DNA of 6,642 nucleotides from an uncultured Bacilli bacterium. GTDB taxonomy: Bacteria > Bacillota_I > Bacilli_A > RF39 > UBA660. Shown here piece by piece: positions 6,242 through 6,642 of this stretch; the first letter of the stretch is position 1; the number at the start of each line of letters is the position of its first letter. The notes under the pieces were generated by a model. The model was not told the DNA's origin. It saw only the letters and a list, made by a program, of their open reading frames with translations, and did no database searches. Position numbers and translations under genes: made by a program. The stretch covers positions 1 to 6,642 of the forward strand of contig CANQHW010000064.1 of the NCBI GenBank assembly GCA_947623855.1. The letters are read 5' to 3'.

Positions 6242-6248
6242 ATCACCT
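6242..6248 (-). promoter_or_regulatory. Ribosome binding site deciding the minus-strand gene start
   Basis: On the minus strand AGGTGAT is followed by AAAA and then TTG. An in-frame GTG forms part of this site, so a start there would leave no ribosome binding site. Confidence 0.55.
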
Positions 6249-6254
6249 AATTTC

Positions 6255-6263
6255 ATTATATCA
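6255..6263 (-). promoter_or_regulatory. Extended -10 promoter of the minus-strand gene
   Basis: The minus strand reads TGATATAAT, the same extended -10 element as at 3578-3586. The -35 position is only a T-run (TTTTTT), so recognition should rely on the extended -10. The start point would fall near 6248-6249, making a leader of about 12 bases. Confidence 0.65.
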
Positions 6264-6369
6264 CAATTTTTTAGAATAAAAAATTTATTAGTAATTAATA
6301 TGATTTTTATAATATTTCTGCATAGTTTCATTATATTTCTTAAATAACAAAAAAACTAGTTAGCATTTA

Positions 6370-6411
6370 TTACTCTCGAAGTAAAAGTTCGAGTTTACTA
6401 TCATATTGGAG
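6370..6411. repeat. Copy B of the 42-nt dispersed sequence, hairpin after the tRNA gene
   Basis: CTCGAA (6375-6380) and TTCGAG (6388-6393) form a perfect 6-bp stem with a 7-base loop, 13 bases past the tRNA CCA end on the minus strand. A run of seven T occurs on that strand, but only some 20 bases further on, so this is not a classical terminator. It may still act in ending or processing the tRNA transcript. The right end of the match to 5832-5873 enters the tRNA 3' end. Confidence 0.45.
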
Positions 6412-6480
6412 GAGCCAGTCGGATTTGAACCAACGATCAGGGAGTTGCAGTCCCACGCCTTACCACTTGGCTATGGCTCC
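6407..6480 (-). tRNA. tRNA-Cys (anticodon GCA)
   Basis: The minus strand folds into a full cloverleaf of 74 bases, including an encoded CCA (6407-6409). The acceptor is GGAGCCA/TGGCTCC with the discriminator U that cysteinyl-tRNA synthetase requires. The D-arm is GCC-AAGTGGTAA-GGC. The anticodon loop CTGCAAC holds GCA at 6446-6448. The T-arm is GTTGG-TTCAAAT-CCGAC. The outermost anticodon-stem pair is U-U instead of a normal pair, a small oddity. It reads UGC and UGU codons. It stands alone, not in a tRNA cluster. Confidence 0.95.
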
Positions 6481-6499
6481 ATAAAAGAATACATATTAA

Positions 6500-6528
6500 A
6501 TTCTACACTAATTCCTATTTTTTGTCAA
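6500..6528 (-). promoter_or_regulatory. Near-consensus promoter of tRNA-Cys
   Basis: On the minus strand a perfect TTGACA (6528-6523) is followed after exactly 17 bases by TAGAAT (6505-6500), 5 of 6 consensus bases. The start point falls about 13 bases upstream of the mature tRNA. This is the best promoter in the window and fits a stable RNA gene. Confidence 0.88.
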
Positions 6529-6632
6529 TTACTGATACTCTATTTTATGCTTTATCATATATAAATGTATATTAAAAAATTAAATTCTCGATATTAAAAA
6601 ATAAGAGAAGTTAGTTTTGTAATAATTTATAT

Positions 6633-6638
6633 TATAAT
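6633..6638 (+). promoter_or_regulatory. Possible -10 box pointing out of the window
   Basis: A perfect TATAAT lies four bases from the right edge. The only -35 candidate is TTAGTT at 6611-6616, with a 16-base spacer, which is poor. It might serve a gene to the right, or be chance in this AT-rich stretch. From 6529 to here I see no gene and no other clear signal. Confidence 0.25.
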
Positions 6639-6642
6639 AAAC

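Noticed and set aside
1..6642. Use of TGA as tryptophan (Mollicute code)
   Set aside because: All tryptophans are TGG and no coding frame needs TGA read-through; all seven stops are TAA.
1..6642. CRISPR array, insertion sequence or phage genes
   Set aside because: No regularly spaced direct repeats, terminal inverted repeats around a transposase, integrase or phage structural gene are visible.

Overview
The window is very AT-rich, clearly below 30% G+C by eye. It carries strong AGGAGG-type ribosome binding sites, TATAAT-type -10 boxes, a lipobox lipoprotein, LysM and bacterial PH-like domains, and a tRNA-Cys of the Bacillus type with an encoded CCA end. This points to a low-GC Gram-positive bacterium (Bacillota), plausibly one of the poorly cultured Bacilli/Mollicutes-related gut lineages; that placement is inference. 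All tryptophans are TGG, CGN arginine codons are used and every stop is TAA, so nothing suggests the Mollicute code in which TGA is Trp.

Left part (1-3447): after a terminator-like hairpin at the window edge and a good sigma-A promoter, four same-strand genes follow closely. They are a C-terminally anchored membrane protein with a decayed HipA/CtkA-like kinase core (200-1366), a small PH-like protein (1419-1859), an N-terminally anchored protein with a probable beta-rich outer domain (1849-2955, overlapping the previous stop), and a three-LysM protein without a signal peptide (2998-3447). The layout suggests one operon for cell-envelope work, with one kinase-like domain inside the membrane and one large domain outside, but no process can be named from sequence.

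Middle part (3448-5824): an AT-rich hairpin and an extended -10 promoter precede a five-helix membrane protein whose outer part contains a DUF4352-like domain (3612-5225). A small lipoprotein follows (5290-5802) and ends in a strong intrinsic terminator (5801-5824).

Right part (5825-6642): a short minus-strand gene for a possible PH-like protein, probably starting at TTG, lies between two related 42-nt hairpin-containing sequences (5832-5873 and 6370-6411). Beyond it is a minus-strand tRNA-Cys with a near-consensus promoter. The last 110 bases hold no gene, only a possible outward -10 box at the edge.

I found no CRISPR array, insertion sequence, transposase, or recognisable defence, toxin or biosynthetic gene. 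The most unusual item is the membrane-anchored kinase-like protein in which the expected catalytic and metal-binding aspartates are replaced.
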